Positions 1-7,021 of a stretch of 8,019 bases of DNA are shown here, piece after piece. The number at the start of each line of letters is the position of its first letter. The stretch's first letter is position 1. A program made the position numbers and the translations under genes. Under the pieces are notes generated by a model. The model did not search any database. It saw only the letters and a list, made by a program, of their open reading frames with translations, and was not told where the DNA came from. The DNA comes from an uncultured Aquimarina sp. (GTDB lineage: Bacteria; Bacteroidota; Bacteroidia; Flavobacteriales; Flavobacteriaceae), in assembly GCA_937958735.1 (NCBI GenBank), contig CALGNG010000405.1:1-8019 (forward strand). Direction: 5' to 3'.

Positions 1-786
1 CCTGCTCAAAACCTATTGCAGGATCAAGGTTATTATAAAATAATTTGGGCTAAAGAGAAAAGTTGTTCTATAGCTGTAGATGGATATACAATCCAACTAC
101 AGCAACATCAAATTTTATTTTGCACCACACTTAACGTATTAGAAATTCCAAAAAAATGTGGACTTATTGCTATTGTTTTTAATAGAGAGTTCTATTGTAT
201 TAGGGACCACGACCACGAAGTTTCTTGTAATGGAATGCTTTTTTTTGGATCCTCCCAACCGCCACTTATTACTTTAAATAATAAGGAAATCGAGAGTTTT
301 GAAATGATGTTTTTTATCTTTAAAGAAGAGTTTGAAACTAAAGACCATATCCAAGGAGAAATGCTTCGGGTTTTGCTAAAACGCTTGTTAATTAAGTCTA
401 CCCGATTAATAACACAAATGGAGGATCTAAAAGGCATTTCCAATTCTAGAATAGAAATTATGAGAAAATTTCATATCCTTCTTGAAAACAATTTTAGGGA
501 AAAACATAAAGTATCAGAATATGCAGAGTTGTTATACAAATCCCCAAAGACTATATCTAATATTTTTCTTAAAAGCGGATACCCTTCCCCTCTTAATATT
601 ATTAACAATCGTATTATTTTAGAAGCAAAACGTTTGCTACAATTTTCCGAAAAAACGGCGGAACAAATTTCTTACGAATTGGGATACAAGAGTGGTGCCC
701 ATTTTTCTAAATTTTTTAAACTACACTGCCATCTACCACCTATGGAATATAGGGAGCAATTCCTTTCCAAACAAAAAGCCACTTAA
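1..786 (+). CDS. AraC-family transcriptional regulator, 5' end outside the window
   Basis: The reading frame is open from base 1 to the TAA at 784-786 with no convincing start, so the gene begins upstream; the TTG at 16 is simply an in-frame codon. About 261 residues are visible. The N-terminal half (to about residue 130) reads like the cupin-type sensor domain of AraC regulators, with a 'DGYTIQL' strand followed by a hydrophobic segment. The last hundred residues form the paired helix-turn-helix DNA-binding domain: a first HTH around 'VSEYAELLYKSPKTISNIF', then 'LEAKRLL' and a second HTH around 'AEQISYELGYKSGAHFSKFF', which is the classic AraC/HTH_18 signature. It is probably a cytoplasmic activator responding to a small ligand that cannot be named. 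It is convergent with the AhpD-like gene, so a shared regulatory circuit is possible but unproven. Family call is firm; target and effector are unknown. Confidence 0.93.
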   Translation, partial: PAQNLLQDQGYYKIIWAKEKSCSIAVDGYTIQLQQHQILFCTTLNVLEIPKKCGLIAIVFNREFYCIRDHDHEVSCNGMLFFGSSQPPLITLNNKEIESFEMMFFIFKEEFETKDHIQGEMLRVLLKRLLIKSTRLITQMEDLKGISNSRIEIMRKFHILLENNFREKHKVSEYAELLYKSPKTISNIFLKSGYPSPLNIINNRIILEAKRLLQFSEKTAEQISYELGYKSGAHFSKFFKLHCHLPPMEYREQFLSKQKAT

Positions 787-810
787 ACTATAATAGTCTA
801 AATGGCTTTT
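774..810. terminator. Probable bidirectional terminator hairpin between convergent genes
   Basis: An almost symmetrical inverted repeat is centred on base 792. The outer arms AAAAGCCA (774-781) and TGGCTTTT (803-810) pair perfectly. After one C/A mismatch, TTA (783-785) pairs with TAA (799-801), and the inner ACTAT/ATAGT segments can extend the stem. The left arm begins with an A-run and the right arm ends in a T-run, so transcripts from either strand would end in a U-tract. It overlaps the stop codon of the AraC-family gene and lies just beyond the stop of the convergent AhpD-like gene, as expected for a shared rho-independent terminator. Confidence 0.7.
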
Positions 811-873
811 CTTAAATTTTAACTATCAACTGCTTACTTATCCTTTTAAAATTTATATTATTATTTAATCTAA

Positions 874-1407
874 TTAAAGCTTAACTACTTCTGGGAAATC
901 TACTGGGATTTTTGTGGTATTATTAATATAATTAGATATTGTTTTGTCTCCTACTAAAGAAATGGTGTCTATAAGGTTTTCTTTAGTCCAACCAGCGTTA
1001 AAATATGCTTCCAGAACGTTAGCATCGGTATTACCTCTGTTTTCTGTAATGTTTTTAGCTAATTTAGCTAATGCATCTAGCTTGGCATCAAAAGAAGCTT
1101 TTCCTTGTCTTAGTTCTATTATTTGCTCGTCATTAAAACCACTCATTTTTGCAATAGCAGTGTGGGCGGCTAAACAATAATCACAGTTATTAACTTGGCT
1201 TACGGCTAAATTTACTGCTTCTTTTTCTTTTGCTCTAAGAGAGGTTGATGCTCCAGAAAAATCGATGTAATTTTTTAATGCATTTTCTGAATGCGCATAG
1301 GTAGCAAAAAGATTAGGAACAAAACCAATTTGTTCTTCAAGACTATTAAAAATAGTCTGATTCAATTCACTTACTTCTTCTCTTTTTGGCACGTTAAATA
1401 TGCTCAT
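874..1407 (-). CDS. Carboxymuconolactone decarboxylase family protein (AhpD-like alkylhydroperoxidase fold)
   Basis: This 177-residue cytoplasmic protein starts at ATG 1407. The core carries the AhpD-type motif: Glu63, then Cys75-Asp-Tyr-Cys78 and His82 ('NNCDYCLAAHTAI'), giving E-x11-C-x2-C-x3-H. In characterised AhpD this CxxC pair and histidine relay support thiol-dependent reduction of peroxides. Many family members with the same motif are annotated only as peroxidase-related, and the CxxC distinguishes this protein from true gamma-carboxymuconolactone decarboxylases. The N-terminal 'IGFVPNLFATYAHSENAL' region is typical of the single-copy 180-residue subgroup. The leader is A/T-rich with no Shine-Dalgarno sequence. 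It is preceded by a long non-coding gap with inverted repeats and is convergent with the AraC-family regulator. A thiol redox role is inferred from the motif; the substrate is unknown. Confidence 0.92.
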   Translation of the reverse strand: MSIFNVPKREEVSELNQTIFNSLEEQIGFVPNLFATYAHSENALKNYIDFSGASTSLRAKEKEAVNLAVSQVNNCDYCLAAHTAIAKMSGFNDEQIIELRQGKASFDAKLDALAKLAKNITENRGNTDANVLEAYFNAGWTKENLIDTISLVGDKTISNYINNTTKIPVDFPEVVKL

Positions 1408-1455
1408 AATATTTATATTTTTAATGATATGTTTCTTATTCTAATAAGATCTAGG

Positions 1456-1491
1456 GGTTAATCTAAATTCGATTTTAACCTATACAAGGTT
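1456..1491. promoter_or_regulatory. Cluster of GGTT/AACC half-sites upstream of the AhpD-like gene (possible operator)
   Basis: Three related half-sites lie 49 to 84 bases upstream of the AhpD-like start codon: GGTTAA (1456-1461), TTAACC (1475-1480) and AGGTT (1487-1491). The first two form an inverted repeat, and AACCT (1477-1481) with AGGTT forms a second perfect 5-base inverted repeat around a 5-base spacer. The position suits a regulator binding site for that gene. In AT-rich DNA such short repeats can arise by chance, and no regulator can be assigned. Confidence 0.25.
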
Positions 1492-1589
1492 GATATTATA
1501 ATTTATATATTCTTCCCTGAAAAACAACTATAAATGTATCTGTTAATATAAATTAGTTGTCAAAAAAACTCTAACACATATACAAGATA

Positions 1590-1623
1590 TTCGATACAGA
1601 TAACTTGCCTTAAATCTGTCGAA
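1590..1623. other. Bulged stem-loop in the gap downstream of the lipoprotein gene
   Basis: TTCG (1590-1593) and ACAGAT (1596-1601) pair with ATCTGT (1614-1619) and CGAA (1620-1623), giving a ten-base-pair stem with a two-base bulge and a 12-base loop. It lies about 120 bases beyond the stop of the DUF5689 gene on the transcript strand. A T-run on the minus strand (complement of 1562-1568) lies about 20 bases further on, too far for a standard terminator. It could be a 3' UTR stabilising element or the remnant of one. Confidence 0.3.
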
Positions 1624-1742
1624 ATTAAAACCAGAAACTTAATTATTATTTTTAAACACACATTAAAATGCTGCAATTCAGATATTTGTGTTTTTTATTT
1701 ATACTGAATATAAAATAGCAATACAAATCATTAAATAACTTA

Positions 1743-3119
1743 CTATTCTTTTTTTATACCCAAAATCTGCACATCGTCAACCTCGTAAGTAGAAGTTATT
1801 ATGGGGTCGTAGCCTTTGTACTGGAAAGCCAATCTTACTTTATTTTTAAAACAAGAAATATCTTGTTGGATTATTTTAAAATTAGAGGATAATATGGGGA
1901 CTACTACAGGTAAGTGTTTCCATTTTGTGGTTAAGGGGTTTCCTGAAAAATCTTCGGTAATCCATACATCTAAGGCTTTGCCTGTGTTAAAACGGGTCCG
2001 TATTCTAAATTGCAAGTATGCGTTTATAGTATTTTCTAAATTAATCTCTGGGGTAATTAGCCAAGCTTCTAAAGGGCGTAAATTAGTATTTTGTGCAGAA
2101 ATGGATAATACCCTATTAGCTACGTTTATTACTTTTTTATCTACCCATCTTTTTTCGTCTCTTGTAGTATTTATATTAAACCAACCTAAAGGATCTAATT
2201 TATTTTCGTTCGTAATGGTTTCAAAGTCTTCTTTAAACAAAACTTCGGTAGCACTAAAGTTATTGGTGGTATTACATTCGAAAAATACGGGATCACAACG
2301 CTCTTGCTCATTAAAGTTTAAGTGAGCTATACTATTTATTTTAAATACAAAAAAGTCGTCTCCAAAATCGCGGGTTATTATTCCTGTTATCGTTCCCGAG
2401 GATTGGGGTAGATCTACATTTTTAAAGCTTGCAAAGGTACTGGTACACAGCATAAGTTCCACCCCAGAAGCGCATTGTTGCATTGCTCGTAATCCATCAA
2501 ACTTATCGGCAACTTCTCCTGCCAAGGTTTTTAGTTCTGGAAACAATAAATTTTGATTAAATTGTAAATTGTCTACAGTAACATATTTTAAAACATCGTT
2601 TGCTTTTAGATCCTCTAATTTGAATGGTAATGGTTTTATTTCTTTGGTTTCTGTTGTTCTAAACACATGGTTGTCTATAGACGAAAAATCTATAGCTTCT
2701 ATTTCGCTTTCTTTTAAAATACCTAGAGATACCACTCCATTCTTAAAGCCTATACTTAATCCTTTTAAACGGATTCTAATTTTAGTCCCGAAGGGATAAC
2801 GTTGGTACAAAGCCCTTTCGTCTAACAACACTACTACCCCTATTGTTGGGCTTTCTACAGTATCCTGAATAATTAATTCTTTAAAAAAATTACCTTCTTT
2901 GTCACTAGATATTACGTAACCTTCTACAAATTGATCCTCTACCGTAAACGTAGATATATTTTGCTCCCGACTATCTAAATTTGCTGTAATCCCTTTTAAG
3001 GAAAGCAGGTTACCAGTGGGGATTTCTTTATTATTTATTTCTGGGATTTCAAAATCCTCTTTACTGCAACCATATAAAAATAGAAGGGAACTTAAAATAA
3101 TGTATGTAATCTTTTGCAT
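1743..3119 (-). CDS. DUF5689 domain-containing surface lipoprotein
   Basis: A 458-residue lipoprotein. ATG 3119 is chosen because it opens directly on a lipoprotein signal (K3, hydrophobic 4-16, lipobox L15-Y-G-C18); the only in-frame upstream alternative is a TTG at 3146 that overlaps the receptor gene and would add nine charged residues. After Cys18 comes S-K-E-D, matching the Bacteroidota lipoprotein export signal that directs lipoproteins to the cell surface. Residues about 36-270 are DUF5689, with OB-fold-like strands ('FVEGYVISSD', 'ELIIQD', 'GTKIRIRLKG') and a closing 'SGTITGIITRDFGDDFFVFKI' segment. Residues about 292-456 resemble a choice-of-anchor J type beta-sandwich ('LFKEDFE', 'WLITPEINL', 'VDDVQILG'). 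The gene begins 14 bases after the receptor stop, so the two are surely co-transcribed. A ligand-binding partner role is inferred; no function is proven for DUF5689. Confidence 0.9.
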   Translation of the reverse strand: MQKITYIILSSLLFLYGCSKEDFEIPEINNKEIPTGNLLSLKGITANLDSREQNISTFTVEDQFVEGYVISSDKEGNFFKELIIQDTVESPTIGVVVLLDERALYQRYPFGTKIRIRLKGLSIGFKNGVVSLGILKESEIEAIDFSSIDNHVFRTTETKEIKPLPFKLEDLKANDVLKYVTVDNLQFNQNLLFPELKTLAGEVADKFDGLRAMQQCASGVELMLCTSTFASFKNVDLPQSSGTITGIITRDFGDDFFVFKINSIAHLNFNEQERCDPVFFECNTTNNFSATEVLFKEDFETITNENKLDPLGWFNINTTRDEKRWVDKKVINVANRVLSISAQNTNLRPLEAWLITPEINLENTINAYLQFRIRTRFNTGKALDVWITEDFSGNPLTTKWKHLPVVVPILSSNFKIIQQDISCFKNKVRLAFQYKGYDPIITSTYEVDDVQILGIKKE

Positions 3120-3133
3120 TGTTCTTTTTTTTG

Positions 3134-5935
3134 TTAAAATCTCCAATAGGTATTGATATAATAGGTGGTTCCATTTCCTAACCAGTATTTGTTACCAAAC
3201 AAAGGAAGCTCTCTGTTTTGATCTGTATTAAGGCTATTATAATTGGAATTTCTAGATTGTTCAAACCCTCCAGTTTTAAAAAATTGATCTAAAATATTTT
3301 GCACACCGAATGTAAATCCTAGATAATTATTGTGCTTTATACGCCAAGACTTTCCTCCTATCGCATTCCACAAAAAATAGCTTGTTAATTGTTCTTGCTC
3401 TAGCAGCTCCCTAGCCCTACTCTCTTCAAACCCCACAAGTGTTTGCCCATCTACATCTGTAGTAAAGTTCTGAGTTCTGCTAAAGGGACTAATATCTAGG
3501 TAAGAATTTGAAAAATAATTAAGCTGGGTAGAAAACCACCAATAGGAAGGGTCTCTGTAGCTTAATCCTAATCCGTAAGCACTCTGTGGACCATTAGCCA
3601 ACCTATAATTTTTTAATTTGGAATTCCCTAAAAACAATGGAGCATCAAAACTATCGGAAGTAATGTACAGATCTGGATTATTGGTGTATATATGTTTCCC
3701 TAAAGCCATCGAGGCATTTATAGTTAGGGTATTAGTAGCTTCTATTTCTGCTCCAAATTCTATACCTTTATTAAGCGTTTGGATGCCTGTAGTAATTTCT
3801 TGAACAAATGCAGAACTGTCCGTTCTTCCTAAAGAAGCTATATTTTCGGTAAAGAAAAACGAAACATCGGTTAGCTTTTTTCTTTTTATATAGTAGGCAG
3901 ATAATCTGGCAGATATTTTTCCATATTGGTAGTTTAAATTTATATCGGAGCTTAACCATTGCTGGTTTTCTAGACCTATAACTATTTGGTTATTTTGCCT
4001 TGGATTAGAAAAACTTTGCTGTATGCTTGGTGGAGTAGATAAAAGGTTTAAGTTAGAAGATAGGTAGTATTTATTATTCAATTGTCTTGTTACTCCTAAC
4101 TTAAGCCCAAACGAGTTTAGGGTTAATTGCCTACTTCTTCCTAATGAAGCATTACCTAAATAGTTCCCGTTTTCGTATTTCCCGTTTCTTTGATATTTTC
4201 TATTTTCTACAGATAGTGCTGTATACATTTCCCATTGGGAGATAGATATATTAGATTGCACAAAACCATTAATACTTTGGGCTTCGATCTCGTAATTATA
4301 TCTAAACCGATCTCCTTCTCCTACAATTCTATTTGGGTTTTGTACGTTATTTTGTGCTTTGACACCTTTCGAAAAGCCCTCCACATCTAAATAGGCCTGA
4401 GCTCCTAACAAGTCTTTTATTTGTGCATAATTCTCGCTTATTAGCTTCCTATATCCTACCTTTCCTTCTAAACTAACATGGGAAGAATATTGGTAGTCCC
4501 AAAGGGTATTTCCTCCAAAAATACGATCTGCCGTTACATCGTCGTATAGAGCATAAGCTCCTGTAGCATTACTATTTTGATTTCTACTGTAAATTTCTTC
4601 CCAATCTAACTGTCCTTCTTTCCTAAATGCTCTATCTGCTTTAAAAGCAGCTTCAAAATCCTCTTCCCCTACATCTTGAAGAAAAAAACTAGGCAATCGT
4701 TGGTAATATGAAGGATCTGGATTTCTAGAACCCCCTACTATAATGGGACTACTGGATCTAGAGGTTTGGCTTAGCTCTTTCCCATTAAACTCCAATCTAC
4801 TGTTACGAATACTTCCGTTTTGGTACCAGATATTATTCTGAATTTTAATTTTTTTATTCCACTCCCAAAAATGATTGAGAGTGTATATAGGCAAAGAGGT
4901 CTTTTTAATCCTAGAATTTCTTATTCTTCCGTTTTGCAATCCCCAATATGCATTATAGCTTCTTCCTTTTAAATCGATTACTTCTTGGGTGTTAGGCGAT
5001 ACTCTTCCTTTACTTGATGGGGTATAGATTGCGGTTAAATTCAATTTATGCTTTTTGTTAATTTTTTTACCTATACTGCCCGATAGGCTATAACCCTCTA
5101 AAGAAGTTCCTTCTACATATCCTTCTTTAGATAATGCACCAGACCCCGACACACTATAGGACCATCCATTATGTAATTTACCCGAGTGATGTGTTACCAT
5201 TAGTCTACCTTGGTAGGTACGGTTGGTACTAGCCAAAGATACTTTAGAGCCCTTCTTATATTTATCTGCATAAAATTGTAATTGATTAACTCCTACTAAC
5301 CCTCCAAATGTTTGTTTATTAGATTGGGAGTATGCCGTATATTCTTGATTCCTTAATAAATCGTTTAGACCCGACCAAGCACTCCAATTAGGACGATGGT
5401 TGTAAAATGAATTCATTTCTACTCCATTGAGTAGGACTTTAGAATATTCACTACCTAATCCTCTAATTTTAAAAAACGAACTCCCCCAATTAAAGGCTAC
5501 ACTGGACAAAAAAGCATCTCGATTAGCCTGTAATAAAATTTGATTATTCTCTAATTCCTCATCACTAACTGTTGGTATATTGTTTAATTCTATTATAGTA
5601 AAGTAAGATTCCTTTTTTTCCAGATCTACATGCAATGTTATTACCCCCATATCTAGAGCTTCAGGATATATAATAACTACGGGCAATCTTATAGCCTGGT
5701 AGTCTTTGCTACTAATTGTAATAATTTGCTCGCCCAATGGGAGCTTACCTTCTAAAACAAATCCTCCTTGTTTATTAGACATTGTAAAAAACTTGCTCCC
5801 TTCTAATTGAATGTGTGCATTAGAAATACCCAATTGGGTATTTAATGCGATTATTTTTCCCGAAATACCTGTTTGTTGTGCAAATAAAAAAGCACTAAAA
5901 AAGAAGGGGAATAGTATTATTATTTTTAGAAACAC
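3134..5935 (-). CDS. TonB-dependent outer-membrane receptor with carboxypeptidase-regulatory-like N-terminal domain
   Basis: A 933-residue outer-membrane importer. The start is GTG at 5935: a TAA lies immediately upstream in frame and the next Met (residue 52) is already inside a folded domain. GTG opens a textbook signal peptide (K4, hydrophobic 5-18, probable cleavage before QQTG at 20-21). Residues about 22-103 form the CarboxypepD_reg-like beta-sandwich common in Bacteroidota receptors ('GISGKIIALNTQLGISNAHI'). Residues about 130-222 are the plug ('FFKIRGLGSEYSKVLLNGVEM'), and the rest is the beta-barrel, ending in the aromatic 'INTYWRF' needed for barrel assembly. It is long and divergent from SusC, and is followed by a DUF5689 lipoprotein rather than SusD. 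Import of a nuclease or phosphoesterase product is inferred from the neighbours; the substrate cannot be read from the sequence. Confidence 0.95.
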   Translation of the reverse strand: MFLKIIILFPFFFSAFLFAQQTGISGKIIALNTQLGISNAHIQLEGSKFFTMSNKQGGFVLEGKLPLGEQIITISSKDYQAIRLPVVIIYPEALDMGVITLHVDLEKKESYFTIIELNNIPTVSDEELENNQILLQANRDAFLSSVAFNWGSSFFKIRGLGSEYSKVLLNGVEMNSFYNHRPNWSAWSGLNDLLRNQEYTAYSQSNKQTFGGLVGVNQLQFYADKYKKGSKVSLASTNRTYQGRLMVTHHSGKLHNGWSYSVSGSGALSKEGYVEGTSLEGYSLSGSIGKKINKKHKLNLTAIYTPSSKGRVSPNTQEVIDLKGRSYNAYWGLQNGRIRNSRIKKTSLPIYTLNHFWEWNKKIKIQNNIWYQNGSIRNSRLEFNGKELSQTSRSSSPIIVGGSRNPDPSYYQRLPSFFLQDVGEEDFEAAFKADRAFRKEGQLDWEEIYSRNQNSNATGAYALYDDVTADRIFGGNTLWDYQYSSHVSLEGKVGYRKLISENYAQIKDLLGAQAYLDVEGFSKGVKAQNNVQNPNRIVGEGDRFRYNYEIEAQSINGFVQSNISISQWEMYTALSVENRKYQRNGKYENGNYLGNASLGRSRQLTLNSFGLKLGVTRQLNNKYYLSSNLNLLSTPPSIQQSFSNPRQNNQIVIGLENQQWLSSDINLNYQYGKISARLSAYYIKRKKLTDVSFFFTENIASLGRTDSSAFVQEITTGIQTLNKGIEFGAEIEATNTLTINASMALGKHIYTNNPDLYITSDSFDAPLFLGNSKLKNYRLANGPQSAYGLGLSYRDPSYWWFSTQLNYFSNSYLDISPFSRTQNFTTDVDGQTLVGFEESRARELLEQEQLTSYFLWNAIGGKSWRIKHNNYLGFTFGVQNILDQFFKTGGFEQSRNSNYNSLNTDQNRELPLFGNKYWLGNGTTYYINTYWRF

Positions 5936-5980
5936 TTAGTATATGAGTTTTTTTTAGATATTTGCAATATATAAAAATCT
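5936..5980. promoter_or_regulatory. 45-base divergent promoter region between receptor operon and secreted nuclease
   Basis: Both the receptor operon (minus strand) and the nuclease gene (plus strand) must either start from this short AT-rich interval or use promoters that extend into the opposite gene. For the nuclease, GATATTTG at 5957-5964 differs by one base from the Bacteroidota -7 box TAnnTTTG and ends 16 bases before the ATG. No equally good box is seen for the minus strand. An eight-base T-run (A-run on the receptor strand) sits at about 5948-5955. No Shine-Dalgarno sequence is seen on either side. Overlapping promoters would favour joint control. Confidence 0.35.
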
Positions 5981-7021
5981 ATGAACCAAAGCCTTGTATT
6001 ATCTGCTATTTTATTTTTTTACTTAAATACTTATTTATGGTCACAAAATAAATATTTCGAAATTTCTACTGTTGCTTTTTACAACTTAGAGAATTTGTTT
6101 GATACTAAGGATGACCCTACCACCTTTGATGAAGCTTATACCCCAAATGGCAGTAAATTATGGGATAATAAAAAATTGGATCTAAAATTAGAAAATTTGA
6201 GTAAAGTAATCTCACAAATTGGTAAAGCAACTACAAAACAAGCTCCAGCACTATTAGGAGTTGCCGAGGTTGAAAATTTAGAGGTACTCCAGCAATTGGT
6301 AGACCACCCTAATCTTTCCAATATTAATTATGGAATCGTTCATTTTAACTCTCCAGATCGTAGAGGTATCGATGTTGCTTTACTTTACGATAGGTTACGA
6401 TTTAGAGTTACTAATACACAAAAACACGAATTATTTTTAAAAGACCATCTAGGGAATAGAGTCTATACTAGAGATCTATTATGCGTTTCTGGATACTTAG
6501 GAAATAATTTATTGTATTGCATTGTTAACCATTGGCCTTCTAGAAGAGGTGGCACAAAAAAAAGTGAATACAAACGTATTAAGGCTGCTAAATTAGCCCA
6601 TAGAGTTATCGACTCCATTTACAAATTAACTACGAATGCTAATATTATAGTTATGGGCGATTTTAACGACGACCCTACTAATAAAAGCTTAAAAGAGTAC
6701 ATAGGTTGCTATAATATAACAAAAGCCTCCAAGGGCTCTTTTTTACATAATCCTATGTCGAAAATGAAAAAAAAGGGTTTAGGAACATTAGCCTATAGAG
6801 ATAAGTGGAATATATTTGATCAACTTCTTTTTTCTAAATCTATGCTAGATTCTACTGGACTCCAACTTTACCAAACACATATCTATAATCCAAAATATTT
6901 AATTTCTAGTAGTGGCAAATATAAAGGCTACCCTAAACGCTCTACAGATAATGAGGTGGGATATAGTGACCACTTTCCTGTTTATAGTTATTTAATTAAC
7001 GAGTGTATTGACCCAAATTGA
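5981..7021 (+). CDS. Exported endonuclease/exonuclease/phosphatase family enzyme
   Basis: A 346-residue protein that starts with a hydrophobic signal peptide (residues about 4-20, probable cleavage near S21-Q22). There is no lipobox and no type IX secretion C-terminal domain, so it is probably periplasmic or released. All signature positions of the DNase I-like EEP fold are present in order: N35 in 'FYNLENLFD', the metal-binding glutamate E96 in 'AEVEN', R128-G129 and D131 in 'DRRGIDVALLYD', H184 in 'NHWPSRRGG', D227 and N229 in 'MGDFNDDP', and the terminal D330-H331 in 'SDHFPV'. It should therefore be an active Mg2+-dependent phosphodiesterase or phosphatase. The 'FYNLENLFD...NHWPSRRGG' variant is typical of bacterial extracellular nuclease-like members, which suggests nucleic acid as substrate, though other phosphodiesters remain possible. 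It is divergent from the TonB receptor operon. Confidence 0.94.
   Translation: MNQSLVLSAILFFYLNTYLWSQNKYFEISTVAFYNLENLFDTKDDPTTFDEAYTPNGSKLWDNKKLDLKLENLSKVISQIGKATTKQAPALLGVAEVENLEVLQQLVDHPNLSNINYGIVHFNSPDRRGIDVALLYDRLRFRVTNTQKHELFLKDHLGNRVYTRDLLCVSGYLGNNLLYCIVNHWPSRRGGTKKSEYKRIKAAKLAHRVIDSIYKLTTNANIIVMGDFNDDPTNKSLKEYIGCYNITKASKGSFLHNPMSKMKKKGLGTLAYRDKWNIFDQLLFSKSMLDSTGLQLYQTHIYNPKYLISSSGKYKGYPKRSTDNEVGYSDHFPVYSYLINECIDPN

Larger units (their letters stand above)
1408..1742. other. Gene-free interval of 335 bases with several inverted repeats
   Basis: No plausible coding frame, tRNA or rRNA is visible here. It should hold the promoter of the AhpD-like gene and the 3' untranslated region of the receptor/lipoprotein operon, both read on the minus strand. 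A good match to the Bacteroidota promoter box TAnnTTTG was not found on the minus strand. Inverted repeats occur at 1456-1491, 1524-1560 (ACAACTA/TAGTTGT), 1590-1623, and weakly at 1676-1709 (ATTCAG/CTGAAT). The two best are given as separate entries. Confidence 0.6.

Noticed and set aside
944..1180. A 78-codon open frame on the plus strand opposite the AhpD-like gene.
   Set aside because: It covers the conserved CxxC motif region of the opposite strand and has no recognisable domain of its own.
1816..2325. A 169-codon open frame on the plus strand opposite the DUF5689 gene.
   Set aside because: The composition is irregular, there is no domain or signal, and the opposite strand has clear lipoprotein and beta-sandwich sequence.
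3120..3146. A start for the DUF5689 gene at 3146, overlapping the receptor gene.
   Set aside because: The codon is TTG, not ATG, and would put nine charged residues in front of a complete lipoprotein signal peptide; ATG 3119 gives a standard signal.
3618..3959. Open frames of about 60 codons antisense to, or out of frame within, the receptor gene.
   Set aside because: They lack family signatures and lie inside a well-supported beta-barrel coding sequence, so they are by-products of its codon use.
6556..6774. Two eight-base A-runs inside the nuclease gene (6556-6563 and 6767-6774) as possible phase-variation or frameshift sites.
   Set aside because: Such runs are common in this AT-rich sequence and the frame is intact with all catalytic residues present.
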